DNA from: Bdellovibrionaceae bacterium UBA2339
GTDB lineage: Bacteria > Bdellovibrionota > Bdellovibrionia > Bdellovibrionales > JAMPXM01
Direction: 5' to 3'
DNA length: 64,000 bases
NCBI GenBank assembly: GCA_002344785.1
Contig: DDUL01000056.1
Location: 37,204 to 101,203, forward strand
Part shown: piece after piece, positions 17,850 to 27,101 of the stretch
How positions within the stretch are numbered: the stretch's first letter is position 1
Layout: each line of letters opens with the position of its first letter
Notes under the pieces: generated by a model
Database searches by the model: none
Told to the model about the DNA's origin: nothing
Seen by the model: the letters and a program-made list of their open reading frames with translations, nothing else
Made by a program: the position numbers and the translations under genes

Positions 17850-18838
17850 GTGAGTTGATCGCTGAAGCGAAGGCGCCATCGAACATCGCCTTGATCAAAT
17901 ATATGGGAAAGACGGAGTCGTCGGGGAATCGTCCTGCGAACGCATCTTTGTCGCTCACGCTTACTGCACTTGAAAGCTTTGTCGAAATTCGGCGAGCTGA
18001 AACTTGGGGCTGGCGGCCTCTTGATCGGGATGGCTTCTTTGCACCTGAGCTTTCTGAGGCGGGACGAAATCGCTTTGTCGCTCATGCTGAACGAGTGGCG
18101 AGAGCGCTCGGGAAAGAGGGCTTGCGTGGTGAAATTCGCTCGGCCAACAATTTTCCGCCGGACTGCGGGCTGGCTTCGTCAGCTTCGAGTTTTGCGGCCC
18201 TGACCCTCGCTGTCGCCAAGGCTTGCGGCGTGGATGTGGATCCTGGAGCTGAGCGTGCGAAGCTTTCACGCTTGTCGCAACAAGGATCGGGCTCCTCTTG
18301 TCGATCTTTGTATTCGCCTTGGGCGATTTGGCGAGATGAAGGAGCTCAAGCCGTAGAGGGTCTGCCGTCTTTGGCGGAGCTGGAGCATGTGGTGTTTGTG
18401 GTGAGTGGCGATCGGAAGGCCGTTTCCAGCTCCGAGGCGCATCGGCGCGTGGTGAGCAGCGAGCTTTTCCACGGCCGTGTCGAACGCGCAGCTCGGCGCT
18501 TGGATGAATTGTTACAAGCGCTACGGAGTGCCAGCTCGGATGTTTCGGCTTGGAACCAAGCCGCAGAAATTGTTTGGGCGGAATCTTGGGACATGCATGC
18601 GCTGTTTGAAACTGCGCGACCATCGTTTGGTTACTTCGTGCCGGGAAGTATTTTGGTGTTGCGGGAATTGCGTCAGTGGGAGGCGTCGCGCCGACCCTTG
18701 GTCACAATGGATGCTGGACCCAACGTGCACGCGGTGTTTTGGCGTGACGCGGATCTTGAGCTGCGACTTGAACGATTGATCCAGCGATTGGCGTCGATTG
18801 ATCCAACGATCAAGATTATTCGAGGATTGAAGCGATGA
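17846..18838 (+). CDS. mvaD: Diphosphomevalonate decarboxylase
   Basis: ATP-dependent decarboxylation of mevalonate diphosphate to isopentenyl diphosphate. The 330-residue GHMP protein shows the family hallmarks KAPSNIALIKYMGK at the N-terminus, NNFPPDCGLASSASSFAAL, the active-site SRLSQQGSGSSCRSLY and TMDAGPNVHAVF. GTG start overlaps the previous stop (GTGA); its own stop overlaps mvk (ATGA). Cytoplasmic. Confidence 0.93.
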   Translation: MSELIAEAKAPSNIALIKYMGKTESSGNRPANASLSLTLTALESFVEIRRAETWGWRPLDRDGFFAPELSEAGRNRFVAHAERVARALGKEGLRGEIRSANNFPPDCGLASSASSFAALTLAVAKACGVDVDPGAERAKLSRLSQQGSGSSCRSLYSPWAIWRDEGAQAVEGLPSLAELEHVVFVVSGDRKAVSSSEAHRRVVSSELFHGRVERAARRLDELLQALRSASSDVSAWNQAAEIVWAESWDMHALFETARPSFGYFVPGSILVLRELRQWEASRRPLVTMDAGPNVHAVFWRDADLELRLERLIQRLASIDPTIKIIRGLKR

Positions 18839-19764
18839 GCTTTTCGACCTCGGTACACGGCAAATGGATTCTGCTGGGTGAGCACACGGTTTTGCGTGGG
18901 GGCTCGGCCTTAGCTTTTCCCGTGTTCGGCAAGCATCTCAATCTCAGTGAAATTGAAGGCGATGGACATGTGGTGAGTGGTGCGCATGGCGAAGAATATC
19001 GCGTGCTGCTTCCGGGGGTTTGGTCGCGCGCACTGACGCTCTTGAATTTGACCTCACAGCGCGAGAGCGAGCTGCAAAGGGTGCGCTTTCATTTGGATGC
19101 GGATCTGCCGATTGGCGCAGGGCTTGGTGCATCCGCGGCTTTGGCGGTGGCCGTGGGTCGCTACTTCGTGGCGCGGGGCTTTTTGCGTGATCAAGAGTTG
19201 TTTGGATTTTGCCGTGAGATTGAAAATCTGTTTCATGGCGAGTCCAGTGGCGTTGATGTCGCCGTCGCGCTTCGAGGTGAAGGGCTGGAATTTCAGCGCG
19301 GCGTGGATTTGAATTCGGTGCCGAGCTTTGTCCCAGCTTGGGAACCGAATTGGTACATCAGCTTTTCGGGCGCTCGGGGCATCACTTCGGATTGCGTGAA
19401 CAAAGTGAAGGCGCTGATGTCGCGAGAGCCTGAGCTGGGTGCTCGCCTCGACGAGCAAATGAAGATCGCTGTGGACGAGGCGAGAGCGGCCTTGCTCAAG
19501 CCTGGAAGTCTCGGCGCATTGGCTGGAGCGATCGAGCGCGGGGCTCGGGTCTTTGAAGCCTGGGGGCTGAGTGGCGGTGAATTGGGTGAGCATCTGGCGA
19601 AGCTGCGTGAGGCTGGAGCCGTGGCGGTGAAGCCGACGGGTTCAGGCGGCGGCGGCTTTGCGCTTTCGCTCTGGGATGGGCCACCGCCTTCGTCATTGCT
19701 AGCGCCAGAAGGTGGCGCGGGTCTAATCCGCGTGTTTCGTCAGCGTGAGAAGCGCGAAGCGTAG
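18835..19764 (+). CDS. mvk: Mevalonate kinase
   Basis: Phosphorylates mevalonate to mevalonate 5-phosphate. The 309-residue GHMP kinase has GKWILLGEHTVLRGGSAL, the ATP loop DLPIGAGLGASAALAVA, the catalytic-region HGESSGVDVAVA with Asp, and the C-terminal KPTGSGGGGFALSLW. It is the last gene of the five-gene mevalonate operon, whose members all overlap by four bases. Its end overlaps the convergent SpoU methyltransferase gene by 25 bases. Confidence 0.92.
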   Translation: MSFSTSVHGKWILLGEHTVLRGGSALAFPVFGKHLNLSEIEGDGHVVSGAHGEEYRVLLPGVWSRALTLLNLTSQRESELQRVRFHLDADLPIGAGLGASAALAVAVGRYFVARGFLRDQELFGFCREIENLFHGESSGVDVAVALRGEGLEFQRGVDLNSVPSFVPAWEPNWYISFSGARGITSDCVNKVKALMSREPELGARLDEQMKIAVDEARAALLKPGSLGALAGAIERGARVFEAWGLSGGELGEHLAKLREAGAVAVKPTGSGGGGFALSLWDGPPPSSLLAPEGGAGLIRVFRQREKREA

Positions 19765-20528
19765 AGGGCGATGCCGCAACTGACGGCGGCGTTGAGCGAC
19801 TCCAATCCATTGGACATCGGAATATGCAACCGCTGAGCGGGAAGCTTCGCGGGAATGCCTTGGCCTTCTTCGCCGATCAACAGGCGAAAATTTTGCGGCC
19901 ACTTGAAGTCTTGCATCGAGACTCCATGCAGATCCAAGGCAATCAGGTCATTGATCATATCGGGTGGAAGACTGGCGAGCTCGTCGATGCTGGGGCCGCG
20001 CGAGAATTCGAAGTTCAAAACTTGTCCGGCGGCGGCTCGCACAGCGCGCGCGTGAAAGGGCGAAGCGGCCTCGGCCAAAAGCACGATGCGCTGGATCCCG
20101 AAGGCTGTTGCGGACCTGAGGCAAGCGCCGAGGTTTGTCGGGTTTTGTGTGGCCAGCCATAATTCTCTATTGGTGAGACCTTTCGGGTTGGACACAAGTG
20201 GCGACAGTTCAGGTGCGGCGAAGACGCCGATCATGTCGGGCACACCAAAGGGATCGAGTTCAGCGAAAAGTGCGGGGGTTAATTCCACACGCGTGATCTT
20301 TTGCTCAAAGCGCTTGGAGAAAAGGTCGCGACCGGCCATGTCCAGCTCAGCACCTTCGCGGAGAATGAGCGCGCGTAAGGCGTCGGGATGGCGCTTGGCC
20401 ATTTCGCGGGTGAAACGCTGGCCGTGAACTAAAAATTCCTGTGCGGGATGACGGAGCAGTTCCTTCCAGGAGCGCCACATCGGGTTTTCCGTGCTGCTGA
20501 CTTTGATGAGCTTCGGATCAGACGCCAT
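19740..20528 (-). CDS. SpoU/TrmH family RNA 2'-O-methyltransferase
   Basis: Predicted SAM-dependent 2'-O-methyltransferase acting on tRNA or rRNA. It has the three SpoU motifs: motif 1 NPTNLGACLRSATAFG, motif 2 LIGEEGQGIP and motif 3 LHIPMSNGLESLNAAVSCGIALY. The N-terminal 130 residues resemble the L30e-like substrate-binding domain of TrmH/RlmB relatives. ATG at 20528 has GGGAG 8 bases upstream and overlaps the rsmG stop by 11 bases, so it is co-transcribed with rsmG. The exact RNA target cannot be read from sequence. Confidence 0.85.
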   Translation of the reverse strand: MASDPKLIKVSSTENPMWRSWKELLRHPAQEFLVHGQRFTREMAKRHPDALRALILREGAELDMAGRDLFSKRFEQKITRVELTPALFAELDPFGVPDMIGVFAAPELSPLVSNPKGLTNRELWLATQNPTNLGACLRSATAFGIQRIVLLAEAASPFHARAVRAAAGQVLNFEFSRGPSIDELASLPPDMINDLIALDLHGVSMQDFKWPQNFRLLIGEEGQGIPAKLPAQRLHIPMSNGLESLNAAVSCGIALYASRFSR

Positions 20529-21390
20529 GTTGTTTCTCCCAAGCGAGATCGCGCTCTTCGAAGTCTGGCAGTGGTGCGGCTTTGATTTTCTCAAACACGA
20601 GAAGGCGCCGCTGTTGTGTGGTGTTGGGCAATTCGTAGGCGAGATCGGCTTTGAGGCGATAGTACTCGCCCCATTGCTTCAGTGCCGGTTGAATTTCCGG
20701 CGTGCAGTTGGGGCCCTTCATCAGGACGACGTGGCCGCCGGTCTGAAGACACTGAATGACGTTGCCGAGCGTGTTTGAGGCGTCTTCGACGGCGCGGGTG
20801 ATGACGGTTTGCACAGGTAAAAACACTTCGTCATTGATGTTGCGACCGAGAATGTCGAGCTTTTCAAGTTTGAGATCCTCGCGCAATCGCTTGAGAAACT
20901 CGACGCGTTTTTGCACGCCCTCGGCGAGGATGATGCGCTCGTTGGGAAAGAGAATTTTGAGCGGCACGCCGGGAAAGCCCGGGCCGGTTCCGACATCCAG
21001 GAGTGGAAATTGAAGGTGAAATTGTTGAGATTGTTGAGATTGTTGAGATTTGAACGGAAGTCCTGCGTCGCTGAGAATCTTGGGCACAATCATACAGTCG
21101 ACGAAGTGCTTAAGCCCCACATCTCGAAGCGTGAGCAGGCGAGTGAAGTTGCGTTCATTTTGTTCGGCCATCAACATGAGGTGAAGCTTCGCAAGTTGGC
21201 CGCGTTGGGCGTGAGTGATATGTCCCATGCCGTGCCGGTCAAAGAGATCGCGGAGCCGGTCGTTCACTTCTTCAAGGCTAAAGTTTTCGGTCGGTTTGCG
21301 GTGAACTCGACCTTGGGAAACTGGGGCTTGGTTCTGAGCGGCTTTGCGGGCCTTGTAGGGGCTCCAATTGCTTTTATTTTTGTGAGCCAT
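20518..21390 (-). CDS. rsmG: 16S rRNA 7-methylguanosine(527) methyltransferase RsmG
   Basis: Methylates G527 of 16S rRNA. The SAM-binding motif LLDVGTGPGFPGVPLKILFP is followed by LAEGVQKRVEFLKRL and the motif around ITRAVED. At 290 residues it is longer than the usual ~210, with a basic tail of about 35 residues at the N-terminus (KNKSNWSPYKARKAAQ) and a repeated SQQSQQSQQ insertion directly before the SAM motif. It reads away from pheS and is coupled to the SpoU methyltransferase. RsmG often sits beside gidA/parA genes, which are absent here. Confidence 0.9.
   Translation of the reverse strand: MAHKNKSNWSPYKARKAAQNQAPVSQGRVHRKPTENFSLEEVNDRLRDLFDRHGMGHITHAQRGQLAKLHLMLMAEQNERNFTRLLTLRDVGLKHFVDCMIVPKILSDAGLPFKSQQSQQSQQFHLQFPLLDVGTGPGFPGVPLKILFPNERIILAEGVQKRVEFLKRLREDLKLEKLDILGRNINDEVFLPVQTVITRAVEDASNTLGNVIQCLQTGGHVVLMKGPNCTPEIQPALKQWGEYYRLKADLAYELPNTTQQRRLLVFEKIKAAPLPDFEERDLAWEKQHGV
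21021..21047. repeat. Three tandem copies of a 9-bp unit inside rsmG
   Basis: ATTGTTGAG occurs three times in a row and encodes SQQSQQSQQ on the minus strand, in frame, between the N-terminal helices and the SAM-binding motif of RsmG. Copy number could vary by slippage without breaking the frame. Confidence 0.9.
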
Positions 21391-21504
21391 TTGCCCTCGC
21401 CTGACTGGACTGCGGTCGCCGCCTCTGGATGCACCGATTGACGCAGTGATTTATAGTCGAGCTTGGATTTGAAGAGTAGCGCGAAATCATTGAGTATTTC
21501 TTCC

Positions 21505-22542
<1,038 letters not shown>

Positions 22543-22639
22543 TGTCGCTGGGTTCTTTGGCGGTGGGGCGGTGGAGCTTCGGATCGCCGACACAGCGTCG
22601 AGTTTTTTTGGGGATGCGTGAAGCGAAGGAATTAGGAAC

Positions 22640-25114
22640 ATGAAGATTTCATTGAAGTGGCTGCAGGACTATGTGGATTTGGCGGAGTACTTCGCTAAGC
22701 CCGAGGAATTGGCCCGGCTCTTGACGGGTGCGGGACTGGAAGTCGAAAGCATCACCGATCAGTCAAAGCAGTTTCAGCATGTCGTGGTCGGACACATTTT
22801 GGAAAAGGGTGTGCATCCCAACGCGGATCGCTTGTCGCTTTGCCAAGTGTCGACAGGGGACGGCGTCGTTCACCAGATCGTCTGCGGTGCCCAGAATCAC
22901 AAGTCCGGTGATCGTGTCGTCGTGGCTTTACCGGGTGCGATCTTGCCGGGCGACTTTGCGATCAAGCAGACGAAAGTTCGCGGTGTGGAATCCGGCGGCA
23001 TGCTCTGTTCGGAGAAAGAGTTGGGCTTATCGAATGAAGGCGACGGCATTGTGATCTTGCCGTCGGATGCGCCGGTGGGGCGAAGCTTCGCTGAGTATCG
23101 TGGCTTGAATGATGTGTTGTTTGAAATCAAAGTGACGCCGAATCGCGCGGATTGTTTGAGCCATCGAGGCTTGGCGCTGGAAATCGGTTGTCTGTTGGGG
23201 CGCGAGGTTCGTGCGCCCAAAGTCGAACTCCGGCGAGCGGCGGGTGCAGCGGGTGATGTGAGCGTGGAGATCGAGGCCGCTGACCTGGGGCCTCGCTACG
23301 CAGGGCGATTGGTTCGCGGCGTGAAAGTGGGGCCGTCGCCAGATTGGCTCAGGCAGAGACTTGAAAACGTGGGTTTGAATTCGATCAACAACGTGGTCGA
23401 TATCACCAACTACGTGATGATGGAGTTGGGTCAGCCGATGCACGCGTTCGATACGCGTGAGCTTCGTGGTCGTGGTCTGATTGTGGCGCGAGCCGTAGCC
23501 GGAGAGAGTTTCGTGACCTTGGATGGCACGGAGTTGAAGCTCGACGGTACGGAGCTCACGATTCGCGATCGCGAAAGAGCGGTGGCGCTTGCCGGAGTTG
23601 TGGGCGGCAAAAACTCAGGTGTGAGTGAATCGACGACGGAGATTTTTTTAGAGTCGGCCTACTTTAGGCCAAGTGCGGTTCGTCGAACACTTCGGAAATT
23701 TGGATTTGAAACTGACTCAGGCTATCGGTTTTCAAGAGGCGTGAATCCTGAAGGCGCGCGCTTGGCTTTGGATCGCGCCACGGCATTAGTGGTCGAGATC
23801 GCCGGCGGCGAGGCCGCGGCAGAGGCTGTCGATGTTTATCCGTCGCCGCTTGAGCGCGCTGAGATTCGCGTGAACTTGAAATGGATGGAAGAGCGCTTGG
23901 GTTACGCCGTTGAGGCGAGTGACTTTGAGACTTGGATGAAGCGGTTGGGTGCGGAGTTTCGCGTGCTCACGCCGGGTGATTACTTGGTGATTGCGCCCAG
24001 TCACCGGCCGGACTTGCTGATCGATGCCGACTTGCTTGAGGAGTTTGCGCGACTGCAGGGCTATGATCGCATTCCCGAAAAGCTGCCTCGTCTCGATACG
24101 GCTCCGGCGGCGCATGATGCTGACTACTTGGGTGAAAGGCGCGCGCGACGTGTGCTCGCGGGGCTTGGCGTGTTGCAGGCCTTGAATTACGCCTTCATTG
24201 GGGATCGCGCGCAAAAGGAGTTCGTCGGCGAGGCACTGCGCTGGCGTGATGTCGGACTTCACATGGACGACGAGGATGTGCGAATCCTCAACCCGCTCAA
24301 TGAAGAGATCAATGTCATGCGAAGAGCGCTGTCGCCGGGACTCTACCGCAATGCGCTTCATAATTTCCGCAATGGCGAACGCGCGGGGCGCTTGTTTGAG
24401 ATCGGCAAGACTTTTCATCGGCGTACGCGGGCTCGCAATGAGAAGTTTGCCGGCACGGAGTTTGGCGAAGAGTCGCGTTTGGCATTTTCATACTGGGGCG
24501 GTGAGACGGATCTTTGGGGGCGTAAAGAGTCAGCGCCGCCTGCGATGCGACTCAAGTCCGACATTGAAGCTTTCTTGCATGCGCTCGGAGTGAGCGGCTG
24601 GAGCTGGCGAAAGTTGGACTCGCTGCCGGCCATCGCCCATCCCGGGCAGGCTGCGGGCCTGGTGTTGCGAGGTCATCTCGTTGGTTTCATCGCGAGCCTG
24701 CATCCGCTGCGGCTGGAAGAGGACAAGTTTCGTGCGCCTGTGGCGATGGGGGAATTGGCGTTGGCCTCGATCCTTGAGGCTTCGGGCCTTCGTCGCTTTC
24801 AAGTTTTCTCCGCATTTCCCCTCGTGGATCGTGATGTGGCTTTGGTGATGTCACGAGACGTTTCCGCAGGTGCGGTGGCGGAGAGCTTTCAGCGCGCAGC
24901 GAAGCGCTTGTCGAGCGAAGGTGGAGATTGGCTGAGAAGCGTGGAGATCTTCGATGTGTTTGAAGGGGCCGCATTGGGCGAAGGCAAAAAGTCCGTGGCC
25001 TATCGATTGATGTTTCAGAGTTTGGAAATGAGTTTGGATGATGCGCGCGTGAACGCTCTTCGGGACAAAATTGTTCAAGATGTGTGCAGCGCTCACGATG
25101 TTGCGGTGCGATAA
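22640..25114 (+). CDS. pheT: Phenylalanyl-tRNA synthetase beta subunit
   Basis: 824 residues, full length for the family. Domains in order: N-terminal B1/tRNA-binding OB fold (residues about 40-150, KVTPNRADCLSHRGLALEI follows), the B3/4 editing domain (NVVDITNYVMMELGQPMHAFD), the B5 domain, the catalytic-like core and the C-terminal ferredoxin-fold anticodon-binding domain (FSAFPLVDRDVALVM). It follows pheS after 97 bases, in which I see no separate gene. Confidence 0.97.
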   Translation: MKISLKWLQDYVDLAEYFAKPEELARLLTGAGLEVESITDQSKQFQHVVVGHILEKGVHPNADRLSLCQVSTGDGVVHQIVCGAQNHKSGDRVVVALPGAILPGDFAIKQTKVRGVESGGMLCSEKELGLSNEGDGIVILPSDAPVGRSFAEYRGLNDVLFEIKVTPNRADCLSHRGLALEIGCLLGREVRAPKVELRRAAGAAGDVSVEIEAADLGPRYAGRLVRGVKVGPSPDWLRQRLENVGLNSINNVVDITNYVMMELGQPMHAFDTRELRGRGLIVARAVAGESFVTLDGTELKLDGTELTIRDRERAVALAGVVGGKNSGVSESTTEIFLESAYFRPSAVRRTLRKFGFETDSGYRFSRGVNPEGARLALDRATALVVEIAGGEAAAEAVDVYPSPLERAEIRVNLKWMEERLGYAVEASDFETWMKRLGAEFRVLTPGDYLVIAPSHRPDLLIDADLLEEFARLQGYDRIPEKLPRLDTAPAAHDADYLGERRARRVLAGLGVLQALNYAFIGDRAQKEFVGEALRWRDVGLHMDDEDVRILNPLNEEINVMRRALSPGLYRNALHNFRNGERAGRLFEIGKTFHRRTRARNEKFAGTEFGEESRLAFSYWGGETDLWGRKESAPPAMRLKSDIEAFLHALGVSGWSWRKLDSLPAIAHPGQAAGLVLRGHLVGFIASLHPLRLEEDKFRAPVAMGELALASILEASGLRRFQVFSAFPLVDRDVALVMSRDVSAGAVAESFQRAAKRLSSEGGDWLRSVEIFDVFEGAALGEGKKSVAYRLMFQSLEMSLDDARVNALRDKIVQDVCSAHDVAVR

Positions 25115-25248
25115 GTGAAAAACTGAAGAATTTTGTGAGCTTGCAACGGGATTCTTGATCGAAAGCGGCGAGGTCCACTGCGTTTTCGCTGGACGTTCGA
25201 GGTGGGAACTCGCCACAGTTAAGGAACCGGCCTCAGGGAGTGAAGGAC

Positions 25249-25596
25249 ATGACACGAACGGGAAGTAAGACAGTCGATTCGCGCTCCACGATGACCAAAG
25301 CGGATATCGTTGAGAATGTTTATGGCAAGATCGGCTTTTCCAAAAAGGAAGCTTCGGAGCTTGTGGAAATGGTCTTCAGCACTTTGAAAGAAGTCCTGCA
25401 AAAGGGCGACAAAGTGAAGATCTCGGGCTTTGGCAACTTCGTTGTTCGTGAGAAGAACGAGCGCGTGGGTCGTAACCCTCAGACGGGCGATCAAATCAAG
25501 ATCAGCGCTCGTCGCGTGCTGACCTTCCGTCCGTCGCAAGTTCTGAAAGCGATGTTGAACGGCGAAGATATCACCGGCCTTAAGGACGACGAATGA
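25249..25596 (+). CDS. ihfA: Integration host factor alpha subunit-like DNA-bending protein
   Basis: 115-residue HU/IHF-family nucleoid protein. The fold begins MTKADIVENVYGKIGFSKKEA after a 14-residue N-terminal tail and includes KISGFGNFVVREKNERVGRNPQTG and ISARRVLTFRPSQVLK, which favour IhfA over HU. Its place directly after pheT matches the E. coli order. ATG at 25249 lies 8 bases after GGAG. The stop overlaps the MerR gene (ATGA). Confidence 0.92.
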   Translation: MTRTGSKTVDSRSTMTKADIVENVYGKIGFSKKEASELVEMVFSTLKEVLQKGDKVKISGFGNFVVREKNERVGRNPQTGDQIKISARRVLTFRPSQVLKAMLNGEDITGLKDDE

Positions 25597-26171
25597 GCTT
25601 GGACGTTGAGACTCAGCAAGAGGAAATGCAGATCGAGGCCGCTGAGGTCACTGAGGTCACGCATTCGCGCGAGGCTGAGTCGGATCGACTTGCTGTTGCC
25701 GAGGCTCATGAAGAGATTGAAATGCTGCCTGCGGCTTATGATGTTCGCGCCGAAATGGATATCAACGATCGATTGCGCGCCGACTTTGAGAAGATTCCCG
25801 ACACCATGGCTTTTAAGATTGGTGATGCCGCGGATCTCGTGGGTGTGAAGACCTATGTGCTGAGATTTTGGGAGAGCGAGTTTGAAGCGCTTCGCCCCAA
25901 AAAGAGTCGTAATGGACAGCGCGTGTACTCTCGCCGTGATTTGGAAACGGCGATGATGATTCGCAAGCTGCTTTACGACGATAAGTTTTCGATCGAAGGT
26001 GCGCGAGCTGTGCTGAAGTCCCTTCGCCACAAGTTGCGCGAAGAGCGGGAAAAAGGGCCTACAGTGCCGCTTCGTGAGCTTGAAGGTCTCGAAGGTGCTC
26101 GTGAGCGAGCTGTGTCGGGGTTGCGGCAAATTTTGGAAGTTGTGCGTGGCTTTCGGGCGAATGTGGCCTGA
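25593..26171 (+). CDS. MerR family transcriptional regulator
   Basis: 192 residues. An acidic N-terminal segment of about 65 residues is followed by a MerR-type winged helix (FKIGDAADLVGVKTYVLRFWESEFEALRP, then NGQRVYSRRDLETAMMIRKLLYDDKFSIEGARAVL) and a coiled coil. The conserved WE.E and YSRRD positions are intact. No metal-binding cysteines are present, so it is not a classic metal sensor. The pairing ihfA-merR after pheT is common in delta-proteobacteria-like genomes. Target unknown. Confidence 0.88.
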   Translation: MSLDVETQQEEMQIEAAEVTEVTHSREAESDRLAVAEAHEEIEMLPAAYDVRAEMDINDRLRADFEKIPDTMAFKIGDAADLVGVKTYVLRFWESEFEALRPKKSRNGQRVYSRRDLETAMMIRKLLYDDKFSIEGARAVLKSLRHKLREEREKGPTVPLRELEGLEGARERAVSGLRQILEVVRGFRANVA

Positions 26172-26252
26172 AGACCTGGGTCGTGTTTTCAGTTGCCTGT
26201 AGGCGGCTGGCGCGGCTAAGAGTTGTGTTCCTTTGTGGCCTGTTCTGGCCGT

Positions 26253-26329
26253 CGGCGCGTGGCGCAGTCTGGTAGCGCACATGCTTGGGGTGCATGAGGT
26301 CGCTGGTTCAAGTCCAGTCGCGCCGACCA
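26253..26329 (+). tRNA. tRNA-Pro (anticodon GGG)
   Basis: 77 bases including an encoded CCA. The acceptor stem CGGCGCG pairs with CGCGCCG, the D arm is GCGC/GCGC, the anticodon stem CATGC/GCATG encloses TTGGGGT with anticodon GGG, and the T arm is GCTGG/CCAGT with TTCAAGT. The discriminator is A followed by CCA. Reads CCC and CCU codons. Confidence 0.95.
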
Positions 26330-26395
26330 TTTTTCTCTTTGAGATCGAGTTGTTTTTATGGGGGCTTGTGCTGTGAGTGGCGTTCACGGCGCGAC
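26320..26395 (+). repeat. Direct repeat, copy 1: tRNA-Pro 3' end plus flank
   Basis: 76 bp beginning with the last ten bases of tRNA-Pro(GGG), matched at 72 of 76 positions by 26517-26592. The mismatches cluster in one 5-base patch. The intervening 121 bp (26396-26516) are GC-rich and hold no gene I can support. Confidence 0.9.
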
Positions 26396-26516
26396 GTGGA
26401 CATCAGCGGCATCGAGCCGCCTCGTCCTAGGCGTTCGGGGATCGCGGAGTACCGCGCCCCACTCACGCAAGCTCCTCGTCAAAACGCGCCGCTGGCGCCT
26501 TTTGCCGCGGGCTCCA

Positions 26517-26592
26517 GCGCCGACCATTTTTCTCTTTGAGATCGAGTTGTTTGAGTCGGGGCTTGTGCTGTGAGTGGCGTTCACGGCGCGAC
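26517..26592 (+). repeat. Direct repeat, copy 2
   Basis: Repeats the tRNA-Pro 3' terminus GCGCCGACCA and its 66-bp downstream flank, 197 bp after copy 1, without the rest of a tRNA before it. It looks like a scar from loss of a second tRNA-Pro copy or of an integrated element. The stretch from here to 26629 holds nothing else I recognise. Confidence 0.88.
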
Positions 26593-26629
26593 TGAGTCAT
26601 GACGCAGCGTTTTCTCGGCGCCGCGGAAA

Positions 26630-27085
26630 TCAGAAATAGCGACGAACCGAGTTTTTGTAGCTTCGGTAGGCTTCGCCGAAGAGCAACTCGAGGTTTTTCT
26701 CTTCAATGCGGACTTTGAGGTTCAAGACGATTCCCAAGGCCAGAGTGAGCAGGGCTGCAAGCCAAGATCTTTGCAGTAAACTCCAAGCGAGACTCATGAG
26801 TAGGCCGCCGACGTACATCGGGTTTCTCGAATGCGTGAAGGGAAAATGGGTGATGAGTTGCGTGCCTTGTTTCGCGGCGGCCTCGATGGTGAACGCCTTG
26901 CGAAGCGCGTGAAGTGCGACCAGCACAATCAGGCATCCGAGGATGGCGAGTCCTGTACCGATCCAGTCCCAAATGTCTTGTGGCCAGAAGAATCGAAATC
27001 CAGTTTGGGCCGGGGCCAGCGCCACGCCGAGCATCAGCAGGGCCTGTGCGATGAGAATGAGTTTTGGCTTTTGTTGTTGAGGCAT
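26630..27085 (-). CDS. Isoprenylcysteine/phospholipid methyltransferase-like membrane protein
   Basis: 151-residue protein with about four transmembrane helices and the C-terminal signature of the ICMT/PEMT family: THFPFTHSRNPMYVGGLL followed by RIEEKNLELLFGEAYRSYKNSVRRYF, which supplies the SAM- and substrate-binding residues in relatives. Bacterial members methylate diverse small or lipid substrates; this one is unknown. ATG at 27085 gives a normal family length; a longer frame from 27154 would overlap the upstream nitroreductase. It follows that gene by 16 bases. Confidence 0.75.
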   Translation of the reverse strand: MPQQQKPKLILIAQALLMLGVALAPAQTGFRFFWPQDIWDWIGTGLAILGCLIVLVALHALRKAFTIEAAAKQGTQLITHFPFTHSRNPMYVGGLLMSLAWSLLQRSWLAALLTLALGIVLNLKVRIEEKNLELLFGEAYRSYKNSVRRYF

Positions 27086-27101
27086 GGGGTGATCGCCGCG
27101 C

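Noticed and set aside
17020..17958. 312-residue open frame antisense to the phosphomevalonate kinase gene
   Set aside because: It is a shadow of the GC-skewed codon pattern of the plus-strand operon, is rich in Pro, Arg and His, and would span the coupled start of mvaD.
25491..26387. 298-residue antisense frame spanning ihfA end, MerR gene and tRNA-Pro
   Set aside because: It would run through an intact tRNA gene and two overlapping, well-supported coding regions.
26396..26516. A degenerate second tRNA in the spacer between the two direct repeats
   Set aside because: I tried to fold acceptor, D and anticodon arms and found no cloverleaf; only the 3' tail of the tRNA is repeated.
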